Source: JBQTII01 sp052387905 (GTDB lineage Bacteria > Actinomycetota > Actinomycetes > Sporichthyales > Sporichthyaceae). Taken from it: 64,000 nt of DNA. Below the pieces are notes generated by a model. It saw only the letters and a list, made by a program, of their open reading frames with translations. It had not been told where the DNA came from and did no database searches. Each line of letters starts with the position of its first letter. Within the stretch, counting starts at the first letter, position 1. The DNA lies in assembly GCA_052387905.1 (NCBI GenBank), contig JBQTIR010000010.1, positions 1 through 64,000 on the forward strand, given 5' to 3'. Of the stretch, positions 1 to 6,036 are shown in pieces. The position numbers and the translations under genes were made by a program.

Positions 1-63
1 CGCATGCGCGAAGCCCGAACGGCCGTGACACCGACCGCGGGAAGGAGCCGCCAAGCGAGCTGA
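1..63 (+). CDS. Possible C-terminal 20 codons of an IstB-like transposition ATPase (partial)
   Basis: Frame 1 is open from the window edge to a TGA at 61-63 and begins RMREAR. This resembles the R-x-R-E tail seen at the end of many IstB proteins. IstB is the AAA+ helper of the IstA transposase in IS21-type elements, which fits the terminal repeats just downstream. Only about 20 residues are visible and no catalytic motif is included, so the call depends mostly on context. Confidence 0.3.
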   Translation, partial: RMREARTAVTPTAGRSRQAS

Positions 64-127
64 TCAACCGCGAGGGGTGGGGACTTTTAGTTGGCCACCA
101 GTGGGGACCACGAACTGGCCGTTGACA
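1..127 (+). mobile_element. Right end of an IS21-like insertion sequence (partial)
   Basis: Bases 77-127 hold two spaced copies of GTGGGGAC (77-84 and 101-108), each followed about 7 bases later by TGGCC (92-96 and 116-120), and end in GTTGACA. Multiple terminal repeats of this kind and a terminal CA resemble, from memory, the ends of actinobacterial IS21-family (IstA/IstB) elements. The body of the element lies outside the window. The end sits only 20 bases before the start of the protease gene, so the insertion may have replaced its native promoter. The family assignment is from recall and could be wrong. Confidence 0.5.
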
Positions 128-146
128 GGCCCGCTGGGAGTAGACC

Positions 147-1547
147 TTGCCAGGAATCGATCACCCATCTGCACCGAAGATGTCCGCGATGCGGTCCAAG
201 ACGACTGCAGCACGGGCACTGATGTGCACTGTCGCTATAGGTTTGACCATTTCTGCATTGGCTCAGGCTCCGGCCCAGGCGGATGTCGAGCCCACATCAG
301 CTGCGCAGTCTGAACCAATTAGCGATGTAGATATGGCCAGGGTTATCGCCAATCAGGAAGTTGTACATCCATTCGCCGTGGCGATCGCTGAGGTCGGTGG
401 CTTCCTGGACGGTGGCGCCACCGCGGGGCCGGATACCGGCTACAGCGGTCTCACGGTCCTGCCCGAAGACAAGGGGCTGCGGGTGTACTGGCACGGCCCC
501 GTGCCTGTCGCGGTCACCACGATCGTTGCCGCCGCGCGCGCTGCCGGCGTGGACGTCACGGTGAGAGAAGCGGCACGATCCCGACTTCAGTTCAAGGAGG
601 AGACCAAGGGCCTGTCGTCCCTACACCCGGATCTGCGTTTGGCTGCAGCGGGTATCAACATCGAGTCCTACTCGTCTTCGCAGGATCGCAGCGAGTTGCG
701 AGTGCAGGTGACCTCCGCTCTGCCCGGAGTCCCGCTCCTCGAGCCTGTGGTTCGCGGAGTCCTAGCCCGGATCACCGGCATCACGGACGTTGCAGTGACC
801 TTTGGTCCAAACATTGCGACGTCGCGTCAGAATGACGCTCCGGCGTGGGGTGGGGGAGGTGCCTTCCTCAGTTCCGAGAACCGTTGTTCTACAGGATTCG
901 CGACGACTGAGAACAGCAGCGGAGCGGACATGATGCTCTCCGCCGCACACTGTGACACTCGGTCGGCTGGCAACTACCTCGACCGCTTCGACGGTACTGG
1001 CGCGCAGCTGATCGCGCCCGGATCGAACCTCTCGGTGAACCGGCACCGCGACTCCATGAAGGTCAACCCCAGCGGAACGGGAAGTGGAATCACGGACGGT
1101 TACGTCTACACCGGAGACTACAACGCGTCCGAGACCGCCAAGGTGGCAGGCTCTGCCCGAAATTTCGACAACGAGGTCGTAATGGGCTCAGGATCGCGCT
1201 CCGGGGAGCATTACCTGCAAATCACAGACGATGAACTTGAGGATTTTCAGTGCCCAAAGAGCCCGTACAATTGCGATTCGGCCGTCAGGGCTGTGCGCTA
1301 CACCACCCTCGACATCGCGGTCGCGAAAGGGGACAGCGGCGGAGTGGTGTATGCCGAACGATCCGACGGCCGCGTGACCGCCAGAGGCATCATCGCGGCG
1401 GGGGTGGGTGAGATCAACTGCAACCTGTGGACCTACGACGAGATCTACGGAGACGACGACGGGGAGTCCTGCTACACATCGATGATCTACATGCCTATCA
1501 ACCCGCTGCTGGGTTATTGGGGCATGACCATAAAAACCAAGTCTTAG
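147..1547 (+). CDS. Secreted chymotrypsin/streptogrisin-like serine protease with N-terminal propeptide
   Basis: This is a 466-residue preproprotein. The TTG start at 147 has GGGAG at 136-140; in-frame ATGs at 180 and 189 are alternatives. A signal peptide (hydrophobic stretch, then QAPAQA) ends near residue 45. Residues about 99-221 form a propeptide-like domain. The S1 protease domain follows, with the catalytic His in SAAHC (H268), the nucleophile in KGDSGG (S397) and several cysteines. The catalytic Asp is probably in the RDSMKV segment. The protein should be exported and matured outside the cell. The IS21-like end lies just upstream and an ECF sigma/membrane-protein pair just downstream. 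The membrane protein's outer domain resembles this propeptide, which suggests a functional link. Substrate is unknown. Confidence 0.85.
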   Translation: MPGIDHPSAPKMSAMRSKTTAARALMCTVAIGLTISALAQAPAQADVEPTSAAQSEPISDVDMARVIANQEVVHPFAVAIAEVGGFLDGGATAGPDTGYSGLTVLPEDKGLRVYWHGPVPVAVTTIVAAARAAGVDVTVREAARSRLQFKEETKGLSSLHPDLRLAAAGINIESYSSSQDRSELRVQVTSALPGVPLLEPVVRGVLARITGITDVAVTFGPNIATSRQNDAPAWGGGGAFLSSENRCSTGFATTENSSGADMMLSAAHCDTRSAGNYLDRFDGTGAQLIAPGSNLSVNRHRDSMKVNPSGTGSGITDGYVYTGDYNASETAKVAGSARNFDNEVVMGSGSRSGEHYLQITDDELEDFQCPKSPYNCDSAVRAVRYTTLDIAVAKGDSGGVVYAERSDGRVTARGIIAAGVGEINCNLWTYDEIYGDDDGESCYTSMIYMPINPLLGYWGMTIKTKS

Positions 1548-1629
1548 CGAATCCGGACAAACCACCGCGCGAGGTCGACCCGTGTAGCCTCGGGGCGACC
1601 TCACGCGTCTGTATAGGTATGAGGCGACG

Positions 1630-2127
1630 ATGCGCCAGGGCTTAGGGTTTGATGCCTTCTACGCGGATGCCTATCCGCGGGTGCTTCGCGCGGTCGCCCC
1701 GCTGGCTGGAACCTCCGCGGAAGCGCAGGATGCCACACAGGAGGCCTTCGCTCGCGCGTACGTACGTTGGGCGGCGGTGAGCGAGGCAGACAGCCCCGAG
1801 GCTTGGGTCATTCGCGTGGGGAAGAACTTGGCGATCTCACGACTGCGGCGTCTTAGGGTCGCGGCGCGCCACCTCTTCTCGCACCGCGAGGAAGCAACGG
1901 ACCCGATGCCGGGAGTTGTAAACCGGGTGGACTTGGTTTCGGCCCTGGACGGCCTTCCGCCGAAACAACGACAGATCCTCGGTTTGCATTACCTGGAAGA
2001 CGTGTCGGTTCAGGACATCGCAACCCGCATGGACATGACGCCAGGCAACGTCAAAGTCAACCTGCATCGCGGGCGGGCAGCTTTACGTGAACGACTCGAA
2101 GGGGGAGGAACGCATGGTGCCCAGTGA
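1630..2127 (+). CDS. ECF-type RNA polymerase sigma factor (SigE family)
   Basis: This 165-residue protein has sigma region 2 at residues about 5-75 (DAFYADAYPR, AQDATQEAF, W-x-x-x-G-K-N-L-A) and region 4 at about 100-158, with an HTH in VSVQDIATRMDMTPGNVKVN. The length is usual for an ECF factor with only regions 2 and 4. It would direct RNA polymerase to a small extracytoplasmic regulon. A GAGGCG lies 4 bases before the ATG, and a possible -10 (TATAGG) lies just upstream. The stop overlaps the next gene by 14 bases, the usual layout for a sigma factor co-translated with its membrane regulator. Target promoters are unknown; the adjacent protease is a candidate. Confidence 0.9.
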   Translation: MRQGLGFDAFYADAYPRVLRAVAPLAGTSAEAQDATQEAFARAYVRWAAVSEADSPEAWVIRVGKNLAISRLRRLRVAARHLFSHREEATDPMPGVVNRVDLVSALDGLPPKQRQILGLHYLEDVSVQDIATRMDMTPGNVKVNLHRGRAALRERLEGGGTHGAQ

Positions 2128-2875
2128 CTCGGCCCACGGCATGTCGGCCACCGATCTGACCGAACGGCCTGACCTGGAAGACGTCCGCCACCGAGCAACA
2201 CGTCTGCAGCGAAAGCGCCGGGCTGGCGTGGCCGTGATGGCAGTCGCCGCGGTCGCCCTGGCTGTGCCGGTGGGTGCGGCGATCCGGCCGCAATCTGCCC
2301 CCGATCGTGTCGCCCAGATCCCGTCGGCCTCGGATGCCGCAGGCTCACGCGCGGAGCCGACCGGTGCGCCGTCGTTCATCCGACCTGCATGCACTGTCAT
2401 CCCTGAGGTACCTCGCGCTCAGCGCGCCGCAGGCGTGTCGGCGGCGAATGTCGAAGGTCCGGCGCACGAGCTCGCCGTTCAGATCGACAACCTTGGCCGC
2501 AGCAAATACGCCGCTGCGTACGGCGGCGTATCCGTGTGCGAGAGCGAATCGCGGGTCGACGTATACCGGACGCCGGATGCCCGCTTCGACGCGCAGGTGG
2601 AGGCTTTGGCCAGATCGCTTGGCGTTCGTGCCGTGTTTGGCGTTGCCGCCTTTTCCCGCGCCGATTCGGCCCGGGTCAGCAAGGAGATCGTGCAACTCAA
2701 AGATGAGCTGCGGGCGCAAGGAGTGCAGGTCAGCTCCATCTCCCTACGTCCGAACGGGACTGTCGAGGTCAGGGTTCGCAGCGACGTCACGAAAGCGCGC
2801 AACGCCCTGTCCAAGTACGCCGACAGGGTCGATGTCCGCTACACCACCGAGGGACCTCCCGAGCCCCTGGCATAG
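2114..2875 (+). CDS. Membrane protein, putative anti-sigma or signal partner with protease-propeptide-like outer domain
   Basis: The ATG at 2114 is preferred over one at 2087 because GGGGGAGGA precedes it, giving 253 residues. About 38 cytoplasmic residues, rich in charge, precede one transmembrane segment (about residues 39-57). An outer region follows with two cysteines (near 92 and 140). Residues about 132-248 resemble the propeptide of the protease at 147-1547: Y-x-G, R-x-x-V-Y, A-x-x-x-G-V, A-x-x-S-R, L-x-x-x-G, SS, V-x-V-x-S and G-P recur in the same order. No zinc-binding anti-sigma motif is visible. Overlap with the sigma gene supports an anti-sigma role, but this is inferred from position and topology only. 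Confidence 0.6.
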   Translation: MVPSDSAHGMSATDLTERPDLEDVRHRATRLQRKRRAGVAVMAVAAVALAVPVGAAIRPQSAPDRVAQIPSASDAAGSRAEPTGAPSFIRPACTVIPEVPRAQRAAGVSAANVEGPAHELAVQIDNLGRSKYAAAYGGVSVCESESRVDVYRTPDARFDAQVEALARSLGVRAVFGVAAFSRADSARVSKEIVQLKDELRAQGVQVSSISLRPNGTVEVRVRSDVTKARNALSKYADRVDVRYTTEGPPEPLA

Positions 2876-2931
2876 GGAACTGGGCGGCGACGAGTCTCAG
2901 GTCCTACGCCGCACATCAACGGCGAGGAGCA

Positions 2932-3405
2932 TCAGGTGAGCGGCGATCGCCGCCGCCTCAGGCGGGTGGCCAACGGTCCGCTCGTCGCGACCACTGCGGC
3001 GATACCCGGCAACTGTGGTGCTTCACCGCTCCAGGTGCTGACGCGCACCGCCGCGTCCTGCAACGCTGCGGCCGCGAAGGCGCGCGCGGCCCCGGTGCTC
3101 GCCGCGACCAGCGCGCCGTAGGCAACGGCGAGGTCGGCCTCGATCTGCGCCGCCAGGGTCAACGCGGGCCCTGGCCCGCTGAGCGGTTCGGGTAGCGCGT
3201 AGGCCGCCTGCGCCTCCACGGGAGTGCCGCCGGCGGCGAGGATCAGGCGGCGCAGGTCGTCGCGCCGGGCGCGGTGGGTGTCCAGGCCGTCCAGGGCCTG
3301 GCGACGCGGAGTCGCCGTGAACACCCCGGCGAGGACGCCGTAGCCGTACACCGCCGCGTGCTCGGCCGCGAGGACCTCGGTCGCCACCGCGGGATCCAGG
3401 CTCAC
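2932..3405 (-). CDS. DUF4439 ferritin-like protein
   Basis: This 157-residue, alanine-rich, all-helical protein has spaced carboxylates and histidines (ATEVLAAEHAAVYGYG, DTHRARRDDL, LAAQIEADLAVAYG) typical of the ferritin-like DUF4439 family found next to rimP in many actinobacteria. Its biochemical role is not known. The GTG start shares a GTGA overlap with the stop of the lipoprotein gene upstream, so the two are co-translated. The usual length for the family is about 150 residues. Whether it binds metal cannot be decided by eye. Confidence 0.7.
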   Translation of the reverse strand: MSLDPAVATEVLAAEHAAVYGYGVLAGVFTATPRRQALDGLDTHRARRDDLRRLILAAGGTPVEAQAAYALPEPLSGPGPALTLAAQIEADLAVAYGALVAASTGAARAFAAAALQDAAVRVSTWSGEAPQLPGIAAVVATSGPLATRLRRRRSPLT

Positions 3406-3938
3406 TGCGCACTCCCCAGAACCGCCGCATGGGCAGCCTCACAGCCACCGATTGCGGCGAGCAGGCGGGCAAGTTCGGGGTCGCCCGCTCGTACGCACTG
3501 GGCCAATCGGCGCGTCGCGGCGCTTCGCTCTGCGGCGACGAGTTCGCTCACCGCGCGCTCTCGGCTCGCCGCTACCGGCGGAGCGGAAGTTCCGGGCGTG
3601 GGGGCCACACTCGTCACCGGGCGCGGCTCACCGCCGAGCCGGGCCAGGTGCGCGAGGTGATCGGCGCGGGCAGTGGTCAAGGTCGGCCCCAGGCCCGGGA
3701 ACCGCACCAACGTGGCGTCGTAGCGCGCCACCAGATCCTGCTTGTCGGTGACCGCCGTGGCGCGCAGGGCCACGTCGGGATCCGGGGTGGGGGTCTGGTC
3801 GGGCCCGCCCAGCGGGTCGTCCGTGATGCAGCCGGTAAGCAGCCCGCCGCCCAGAAATGCGATTCCCACCCCGGTGCCGGCGGCCAGGATGCTGCGCCGG
3901 GTCGGTCCCGCGCGCAGGCGTGCGGGATCCGATGCCAC
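3402..3938 (-). CDS. Tat-type lipoprotein with a ferritin-like helical domain
   Basis: The protein has 178 residues from a GTG at 3938. This start is chosen because a TAGCGT -10 box lies 7 bases upstream, as in other leaderless genes here; a TTG at 3995 would add 19 residues. The N-terminus carries twin arginines (TRRSILAAG), a glycine-rich hydrophobic stretch and a lipobox LLTGC, so it is probably exported folded by Tat and lipid-anchored. The remainder is helical with AHLARL and CEAAHA segments like its DUF4439 neighbour. It overlaps that gene by 4 bases, and the two may act as a pair at the outer face of the membrane. Function is unknown. Confidence 0.65.
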   Translation of the reverse strand: MASDPARLRAGPTRRSILAAGTGVGIAFLGGGLLTGCITDDPLGGPDQTPTPDPDVALRATAVTDKQDLVARYDATLVRFPGLGPTLTTARADHLAHLARLGGEPRPVTSVAPTPGTSAPPVAASRERAVSELVAAERSAATRRLAQCVRAGDPELARLLAAIGGCEAAHAAVLGSAQ

Positions 3939-3945
3939 GGCGGGG

Positions 3946-3951
3946 ACGCTA
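3946..3951 (-). promoter_or_regulatory. -10 box of the lipoprotein gene (leaderless)
   Basis: TAGCGT on the minus strand fits the actinobacterial TANNNT -10 pattern and ends 7 bases before the GTG at 3938. Transcription would start at or within a base or two of the start codon. No convincing -35 is visible. Confidence 0.5.
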
Positions 3952-4012
3952 CCCGACGGTGCGGGGTGCTTCGCAGCAAGCGCGGCCGTCGGCAACGACG
4001 CCGCCAGCCGTT

Positions 4013-4018
4013 ATGGTG
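4013..4018 (+). promoter_or_regulatory. Candidate -10 box of the rimP operon
   Basis: TATGGT lies 41 bases before the rimP ATG. It would give a short leader containing the GGGAGG ribosome-binding site at 4046-4051. It is divergent from the lipoprotein promoter about 60 bases away. Confidence 0.35.
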
Positions 4019-4059
4019 TGCCCGCAGCACCACACAACAGCACACGGGAGGTTCACCAC

Positions 4060-4569
4060 ATGGTTGCCGTGGATTCCCGCCTCCGGACCCAGGTGCAAGC
4101 CGAACTCGCCGTCGTGGTCAGCGCCGCCGGGCTGGACCTCGAGGGCGTCGAGCTCGCCGCGGCCGGTCGGCGCCGTGTGCTGCGGGTGCTCGTGGACTGC
4201 GACGGTGGTGTGGATCTGGATGCGGTGGCCGATATCAGCCGACAGATCTCCGAGGCGCTCGACGCCGGTGACGTCATGGGCGCCACCCCGTACGTGCTGG
4301 AGGTCTCCAGCCCGGGCGCCGAGCGTCCGCTGACCGCACCGCGGCACTGGCGTCGCGCGAGCGGCCGATTGGTCCGCGCCGACCTGGCCGACGGATCGGT
4401 GCTGGTGGCCCGGGTGGTGTCCGCCGACGACAGCGGCGCGGTCCTAGATGGCCCGGACGGCCGGCGCTCGGTGGAGTACGGGCAGGTGGGCCGGGCCAGG
4501 GTCCAGGTCGAGTTCAACCATGCGGGCGACGACGCAGACACCGACGACACCGACGACACCGAGGGGTGA
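4060..4569 (+). CDS. rimP: Ribosome maturation factor RimP
   Basis: This 169-residue protein is needed for 30S subunit maturation. The ATG at 4060 has GGGAGG 8 bases upstream. The N-terminal alpha/beta domain (about 1-90) has the family segments RVLVDCDGGVDLDAVADISR and YVLEVSSPGAERPL. An SH3-like C-terminal domain follows, and the protein ends in an acidic tail of alternating D and T. It is the first gene of the rimP-nusA-infB cluster and is followed by nusA after 7 bases. The shared ribosome/transcription context is the classic one for this gene. Confidence 0.93.
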   Translation: MVAVDSRLRTQVQAELAVVVSAAGLDLEGVELAAAGRRRVLRVLVDCDGGVDLDAVADISRQISEALDAGDVMGATPYVLEVSSPGAERPLTAPRHWRRASGRLVRADLADGSVLVARVVSADDSGAVLDGPDGRRSVEYGQVGRARVQVEFNHAGDDADTDDTDDTEG

Positions 4570-4576
4570 GACGCGC

Positions 4577-5599
4577 ATGGACATCGACATGAACGCGCTG
4601 CGCGCGTTGGAGCGGGAGAAGGAGGTCTCCTTCCCCTTGCTCGTGCAGGCCATCGAGGCGGCGCTGCTGATCGCCTACAACCGCACCGAGGGGTCCTTCG
4701 CGCATTCCCGGGTGCAGATGGACCGCGTCACCGGCCACGTCGTGGTGTGGGCCCACGAGATCGACGAGCACGGTGTCGCGCAGCCCGAGTTCGACGACAC
4801 CCCGACCGGTTTCGGTCGGATCGCGGCGTCGACCGCGAAGCAGGTGATCCTGCAGCGCCTGCGTGATGCCGAGGACGAACGGACCTTCGGGGAGTACGAA
4901 GGCCGCGAGGGCGACATCGTCTCCGGTGTCATCCAGCAGGGGCGAGACCCCAAGGCAGTCCTGGTCGACCTGGGCAAGATCGAGGCGATGCTCCCTCCGC
5001 AGGAGCAGGTGCCGGGGGAGCGCTACGAGCACGGCGCCCGCCTGAAGTGCTTCGTGGTCGGGGTGCGCCGCGGGATGCGCGGGCCGTCGGTGACGCTCTC
5101 CCGCAGTCACCCCAACCTGGTGCGGCTGCTGTTCGCGCTCGAGGTGCCGGAGATCGCCGACGGGACCGTCGAGATCATGGGGATCGCCCGGGAGGCCGGG
5201 CACCGCACGAAGATGGCCGTGCGTTCCACCAAGGCCGGGGTCAGCGCCAAGGGCGCCTGCATCGGTCCGATGGGGGCGCGGGTGCGGACTGTGATGAACG
5301 AACTGCACGGGGAGAAGATCGACATCGTCGACTGGTCGGAGGATCCGGCCGAACTGGTCGCGCACGCGCTGTCCCCGGCGCGGGTCTCGCACGTGGAGAT
5401 CGTCGACCTGGCCGCGCGCAGCGCGCGCGTCATCGTCCCCGACTACCAGCTCTCGTTGGCGATCGGGAAAGAGGGCCAGAACGCCCGCCTCGCCGCGCGG
5501 CTCACGGGCTGGCGCATCGACATCCGACCCGATACCGAGCCCGCGGTCGACGGATCCGACGCCGCGGCCGGGTCAGGCTCCACGCCCGAGTGGGTCTAG
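4577..5599 (+). CDS. nusA: Transcription termination/antitermination factor NusA
   Basis: NusA (340 residues, the short actinobacterial form) binds RNA polymerase and nascent RNA and modulates pausing and termination. It has an N-terminal polymerase-binding domain (about 1-105), an S1 domain (about 110-180, EGDIVSGVIQQG), and two KH domains (about 205-330) with CIGPMGARVR and AIGKEGQNARLAARLTG. The C-terminal acidic repeats of enterobacterial NusA are absent, as is normal here. The ATG at 4577 follows GGGGTGAG and comes 7 bases after rimP. Confidence 0.95.
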   Translation: MDIDMNALRALEREKEVSFPLLVQAIEAALLIAYNRTEGSFAHSRVQMDRVTGHVVVWAHEIDEHGVAQPEFDDTPTGFGRIAASTAKQVILQRLRDAEDERTFGEYEGREGDIVSGVIQQGRDPKAVLVDLGKIEAMLPPQEQVPGERYEHGARLKCFVVGVRRGMRGPSVTLSRSHPNLVRLLFALEVPEIADGTVEIMGIAREAGHRTKMAVRSTKAGVSAKGACIGPMGARVRTVMNELHGEKIDIVDWSEDPAELVAHALSPARVSHVEIVDLAARSARVIVPDYQLSLAIGKEGQNARLAARLTGWRIDIRPDTEPAVDGSDAAAGSGSTPEWV

Positions 5600-5607
5600 A
5601 CTCACCA

Positions 5608-5898
5608 GTGGTCAGTCGTGCGGAACCGAGTTCCCGCTTGCCCATGCGTACCTGCGTGGGCTGCCGGGAGCGGTCCCCCAAAGCTGAACTGCTGCGGGTC
5701 GTGGCGGTCGAGGGCGCAATAGTCCCTGACCTTCGGGGCCGGCTGCCGGGTCGCGGAGCGTCCATTCATCCGCGAGTCGAGTGTCTTGACTTTGCCGTAC
5801 GCCGTCGGGCGTTCGCCAGGGCACTTCGGGTCTCCGGTCAGCTTGACACGAGCGCCCTGGGCGCGTTTATCGCCGAGGGAACACCAGGCTCGACGTAG
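5608..5898 (+). CDS. YlxR/RnpM family nucleic-acid-binding protein
   Basis: This 96-residue protein of the YlxR (DUF448) family contains the signature MRTCVGCRERSPKAELLRVV, with GRGASIHPRVECL downstream. Members bind RNA, and in Bacillus the homologue has been described as a modulator of RNase P. GTG 5608 is chosen because homologues carry a short extension before RTCVGCR; ATG 5644 is the alternative. A TAGACT -10-like box (5597-5602) overlaps the nusA stop and ends 5 bases before the GTG, so an internal leaderless promoter is possible. The position between nusA and infB is conserved. Confidence 0.85.
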   Translation: MVSRAEPSSRLPMRTCVGCRERSPKAELLRVVAVEGAIVPDLRGRLPGRGASIHPRVECLDFAVRRRAFARALRVSGQLDTSALGAFIAEGTPGST

Positions 5899-5932
5899 GA
5901 CAGAACCAGGTAGTGACAGAGCACAGTCAGCC

Positions 5933-5999
5933 ATGTTGGAAGCGGGTATTGCGATGAGCGCTCGATGAGCACCCAGCGATGAGCACCACCCCTAGCTAA
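5933..5999 (+). other. Chain of three overlapping mini-ORFs in the infB leader
   Basis: Three short reading frames are linked by ATGA overlaps: MLEAGIAMSAR (5933-5968), MSTQR (5965-5982) and MSTTPS (5979-5999, TAA). Each junction lies in a repeated CGATGAGC (5952-5959, 5963-5970, 5977-5984). The last stop lies one base before the hairpin at 6001-6024 and 38 bases before the infB start. The arrangement would allow translating or re-initiating ribosomes to alter access to the infB start. That function is inference. Confidence 0.4.
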
Positions 6000-6000
6000 C

Positions 6001-6024
6001 GGTCCGTGGCATCTCGCCCGGACC
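6001..6024 (+). promoter_or_regulatory. Hairpin just upstream of the infB ribosome-binding site
   Basis: GGTCCG (6001-6006) can pair with CGGACC (6019-6024) around a 12-base loop. AGAAGGAG and the GTG start follow within 13 bases, so folding or unfolding could modulate access to the ribosome-binding site. Confidence 0.35.
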
Positions 6025-6036
6025 AGAAGGAGAACA

